DNA from: JALZOC01 sp031361295
Lineage (GTDB): Bacteria > Acidobacteriota > Vicinamibacteria > Vicinamibacterales > 2-12-FULL-66-21
Direction of reading: 5' to 3'
Assembly: GCA_031361295.1 (NCBI GenBank)
Contig: JANMCN010000269.1
Location: forward strand, 1-16,263
DNA length: 16,263 nt
Positions 13,867 through 16,263 of the stretch are shown in pieces. The notes under the pieces were generated by a model that saw nothing but the letters and a program-made list of their open reading frames with translations, was not told where the DNA came from and did not search any database. Made by a program: the position numbers and the translations under genes. The first letter of the stretch is position 1; the number at the start of each line of letters is the position of its first letter.

Positions 13867-14223
13867 ATGAATGCGGTTGAGAACGTCGAGCGCGGAAACA
13901 TGGTTGACCGCCCGGCGATCAAGCCAGGCGACACCGTCAAGGTCCATGTCAAGGTCCGCGAGGGCGACAAGGAGCGGATCCAGGTGTTCGAAGGAATGGT
14001 GATCGGGATGCACCGCGGCGGCTCGCGCGCGACCTTCACCGTGCGCAAAGTGTCGTTCGGGCAGGGCGTGGAACGCATCTTCCCGCTGCATTCCCCCGTC
14101 ATCGACAAGATCGACGTCGTCCGCACCGCCCGGGTGCGCCGCGCGAAACTGTATTTCCTTCGCGAGCTGAAGGGCAAGGCTGCGCGCATGAAGGACGTGA
14201 CGCAGAAGAAGTCCACCGCGTAG
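13867..14223 (+). CDS. rplS: 50S ribosomal protein L19
   Basis: Large-subunit protein at the 30S-50S interface. 118 residues, normal length. Conserved blocks are FEGMVIGMHRGG (42-53), RATFTVRKVSFGQGVERIFPL (55-75), SPVIDKIDVVR and RRAKLYFLRELKGKAARMK (91-109). The start ATG 13867 is set by AAGGAG with 7-base spacing; the GTG three bases upstream is rejected. It follows trmD after a 78-base gap that contains two hairpins, and is followed by rnhB after 15 bases. Confidence 0.97.
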   Translation: MNAVENVERGNMVDRPAIKPGDTVKVHVKVREGDKERIQVFEGMVIGMHRGGSRATFTVRKVSFGQGVERIFPLHSPVIDKIDVVRTARVRRAKLYFLRELKGKAARMKDVTQKKSTA

Positions 14224-14238
14224 CGACGGCCTCCCCTC

Positions 14239-14913
14239 GTGGTGAAGGTGCGGGCGTTCAGAACTCTCGAGAACACGATCCGGCGACTGGGCTTCAACCT
14301 GGTCGCCGGCGTGGACGAGGTCGGCCGCGGATGCCTTGCCGGGCCCGTCATCGCCGCAGCGGTCATCCTCGATCCGCACCGCTACATCCCGCGCATCTGT
14401 GACTCCAAGACGGTGACGGCCCTCGAGCGGGCGACGCTATACGCCAAGATCACGCGGGCGGCCGTGGCGTGGGGGGTCGCCGGCGCCGACTCGCAGGAGA
14501 TCGACGCCGTCAATATTCACCAGGCGTCGCTGCGAGCGATGCATCGCGCCATCCTCCAGCTGGCGCCGCTCCCGGACTTCGTGCTCGTGGATGCCTTTCG
14601 CGTACCGGACCTGCCGATGGCGCAGCGCGCCGTGATTCATGGCGACACGACCTGCACCGCCATCGCGGCGGCCTCGATCGTGGCCAAGGTCACCCGCGAC
14701 CGGATGATGATCGAACTGCACGCCACCGACCCGCGGTACGGCTTCGACCGCCATAAGGGCTACGCCACCCGGGACCACCTCGACGCGGTCTCGCGCTTCG
14801 GGTATTCGGACGTCCATCGTCGGTCGTTCCGCCCACAGTCCCTGTTGGTTACGATGGACGGACCCCCCAGCGCAGGCGCTTCCCCGGGAGATCTTCGTGG
14901 CCCTCGACCGTGA
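14239..14913 (+). CDS. rnhB: Ribonuclease HII
   Basis: Cleaves RNA in RNA-DNA hybrids and at single ribonucleotides in DNA. 224 residues from GTG 14239 (GTG 14242 also possible). The acidic active-site residues are visible: Asp26 and Glu27 in AGVDEVGRGCLAGPV (23-37), Asp118 in FVLVDAF and Asp136 in GDTTCTAIAAASIVAKVTRDR (135-155). Other blocks are CDSKTVTALERATLY (54-68) and DRHKGYATRDH (170-180). The final 20 residues (PPSAGASPGDLRGPRP) are not conserved and lie partly over the start of the next gene (17-base overlap). Position after rplS is typical for many bacteria. Confidence 0.95.
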   Translation: MVKVRAFRTLENTIRRLGFNLVAGVDEVGRGCLAGPVIAAAVILDPHRYIPRICDSKTVTALERATLYAKITRAAVAWGVAGADSQEIDAVNIHQASLRAMHRAILQLAPLPDFVLVDAFRVPDLPMAQRAVIHGDTTCTAIAAASIVAKVTRDRMMIELHATDPRYGFDRHKGYATRDHLDAVSRFGYSDVHRRSFRPQSLLVTMDGPPSAGASPGDLRGPRP

Positions 14914-16263
14914 AGACACGCTGAAGAAGGCGGAGAAGCTGCTCCGCCAGGGCCGCCTCGACCACGCCATCGCGGAATATCTCCGCGTCGTCGAGGACCA
15001 GCCCCGCGACTGGAACACCGCCAACACGCTCGGGGATCTCCATGCCCGCGCCAACCAGCCGGCCAAGGCAGTAGCGCAGTATGCGCGGATCGCCGACCAC
15101 TTTTTCCAGGACGGCTTCTATCCTAAGGCCGCTGCGCTCTACAAGAAGATCCTGAAACTCGTTCCTGACGACGAGTCTGCCCAGCTGCAGCTGGCCGATA
15201 TTTCAGCGCGGCTCGGCCTGCTGAAAGACGCGAAGACCTACTACGGAGCCGTCGCCGCGCGGCGGCGCACGCAGGGAGACGTGCGCGGGGCGGCGGAAAT
15301 CGTCGTCCTTCTCGGAGCGGTGGACCCGTCGGACTACAAGGCGCGCACCGCGGCCGCCCAGGCGCTGGCCGAAACAGGGGATGCGGCCGCGGCGGCTGCG
15401 AAGTTCCGGGAGCTGCACGCTGATCTCCTGGAGAAGGGGCGTGAGACCGAAGCCGCGGATGCGCTGCGCGAGGCTGTTCGCTTGAACCCGGCCGATGTGC
15501 AGGGCCGTGCCCTGCTGGCCAGCGCGGCGTTGACAGCCGGGGATGCGGAGGCCGCACGCGGCTATCTCGATCGCGAGACGGCCGGTGACGATCCAGCGCT
15601 CCTGCTCGCGCTCGCGGCCGTCGAGCTCCGGAGCGGCAATGTCGCGATCGGGCGCCAGCTGCTTCAGAAACTGCTGCTGCTCGAACCGGGCCGGCGCGAC
15701 GACGTCGTCGCGCTCGGATGGACGCTCCGTGAGTCGAGTGCCGACGCCTGCTTCGTGTGCGTCGAGACCGTCGTTGACGCGTCGATCGCGGCCTCGGACT
15801 TCGATCGCGCGGCCGCGGTGCTGAAGGGGTTGATCGAGCGCGTCCCCGCACACATCCCGGCGCTGCTGAAGCTCGTCGAGGTCTGCGTGGACGGCGGCCA
15901 CGAGACCGCCATGTACGAGACGCAGGCGCTGCTGGCCGATGCGTATCTGGCCACGTCGCAAGGCGCGGAGGCGCGGGTCATTGCGGAGGATCTCGTCGCG
16001 CGCGAGCCTTGGGAGGCCGCCCACCTCGAGCGCTTCCGCCGCGCGCTCGTGCTGCTCCGGATTCCGGAGCCCGACAGCGTCATCGCCAGCCGCCTGAGCG
16101 GCGACACGCCGTTCCAGGCCACCGATCACTTCTCCGGTTTGCTCGCGTGGGACCCGACGATTCCCGCACCCGGTGCGGAACCGGCCGTGACGGCCGTCGC
16201 GGATCCGATTGACACTCCGCGCGAGCCGCCGCCGGCGGTGGCCACGCGTGACCCCGGCGCGCC
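14897..16263 (+). CDS. TPR-repeat protein, 3' end cut by window edge
   Basis: At least 455 residues with no stop to the edge. The GTG start at 14897 gives MALDREDTLKKAEKLLRQGR; GGGAG at 14886-14890 lies 6 bases upstream and the start is inside rnhB, so translation is probably coupled. The N-terminal 150 residues are clear tetratricopeptide repeats (helix pairs at about 5-38, 40-70 and 73-108, for example AIAEYLRVVEDQPRDWNTA and YPKAAALYKKILKLVPDDES). Weaker repeats continue to about 390, then comes a Pro/Ala-rich, probably flexible stretch (from about 425). No signal peptide or membrane span is visible. TPR proteins are scaffolds; no partner can be named. It differs in sequence from the TPR protein at 1083-1925. 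Confidence 0.85.
   Translation, partial: MALDREDTLKKAEKLLRQGRLDHAIAEYLRVVEDQPRDWNTANTLGDLHARANQPAKAVAQYARIADHFFQDGFYPKAAALYKKILKLVPDDESAQLQLADISARLGLLKDAKTYYGAVAARRRTQGDVRGAAEIVVLLGAVDPSDYKARTAAAQALAETGDAAAAAAKFRELHADLLEKGRETEAADALREAVRLNPADVQGRALLASAALTAGDAEAARGYLDRETAGDDPALLLALAAVELRSGNVAIGRQLLQKLLLLEPGRRDDVVALGWTLRESSADACFVCVETVVDASIAASDFDRAAAVLKGLIERVPAHIPALLKLVEVCVDGGHETAMYETQALLADAYLATSQGAEARVIAEDLVAREPWEAAHLERFRRALVLLRIPEPDSVIASRLSGDTPFQATDHFSGLLAWDPTIPAPGAEPAVTAVADPIDTPREPPPAVATRDPGA

Overview
The window is a GC-rich, densely packed bacterial chromosome segment made of conserved housekeeping genes. Gene order, frequent GTG starts, 4-base stop/start overlaps and small TPR/RDD accessory proteins suggest Acidobacteriota, perhaps class Vicinamibacteria. 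That placement is inference from recall; no marker search was possible. Sixteen genes are complete and two run off the ends. No stretch longer than about 200 bases lacks a gene. I see no IS element, phage, CRISPR array, tRNA or rRNA.

Layout. (1) 1-881, minus strand: most of a glutamate formimidoyltransferase (ftcD), unannounced by any ATG because it starts at GTG. (2) 1083-4616, plus strand, very tightly coupled: a TPR protein with one membrane span, a zinc-ribbon/RDD membrane protein, pgpA and cinA. A plausible sigma70-type promoter lies at 991-1019. (3) 4732-6242: plsY and gpsA, the glycerol-phosphate entry into phospholipid synthesis. With pgpA this makes the left half membrane-lipid flavoured. 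gpsA ends at a TGA, after which the same frame continues with what looks like the missing 20-residue tail of the family. (4) 6439-7350: ftsY, the SRP receptor, directly preceded by a 7-base tandem repeat array. (5) 7355-10321: ribD, ribE and ribBA, which supply all riboflavin steps encoded here except lumazine synthase (ribH), which is absent. (6) 10427-11788: ffh, the SRP GTPase, with its own promoter overlapping the ribBA stop codon and a leader that can form two hairpins. (7) 11885-14913: rpsP, khpA, rimM, trmD, rplS, rnhB, the classical ribosome/tRNA maturation operon in its usual order. (8) 14897-16263: a long TPR protein translationally overlapping rnhB and cut by the right edge.

The genes work together as a growth-related block: protein targeting (ftsY, ffh), ribosome assembly and RNA processing (rpsP, khpA, rimM, trmD, rplS, rnhB), phospholipid synthesis (plsY, gpsA, pgpA) and flavin supply (rib genes).

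I did not find a convincing new multi-gene system. The sequence signals most worth following are small: the interrupted gpsA tail, two heptamer repeat arrays of one consensus family that abut the start codons of ftsY and rpsP, the rpsP leader whose repeats both supply Shine-Dalgarno sequences and can pair with inverted copies upstream, and the structured ffh leader.
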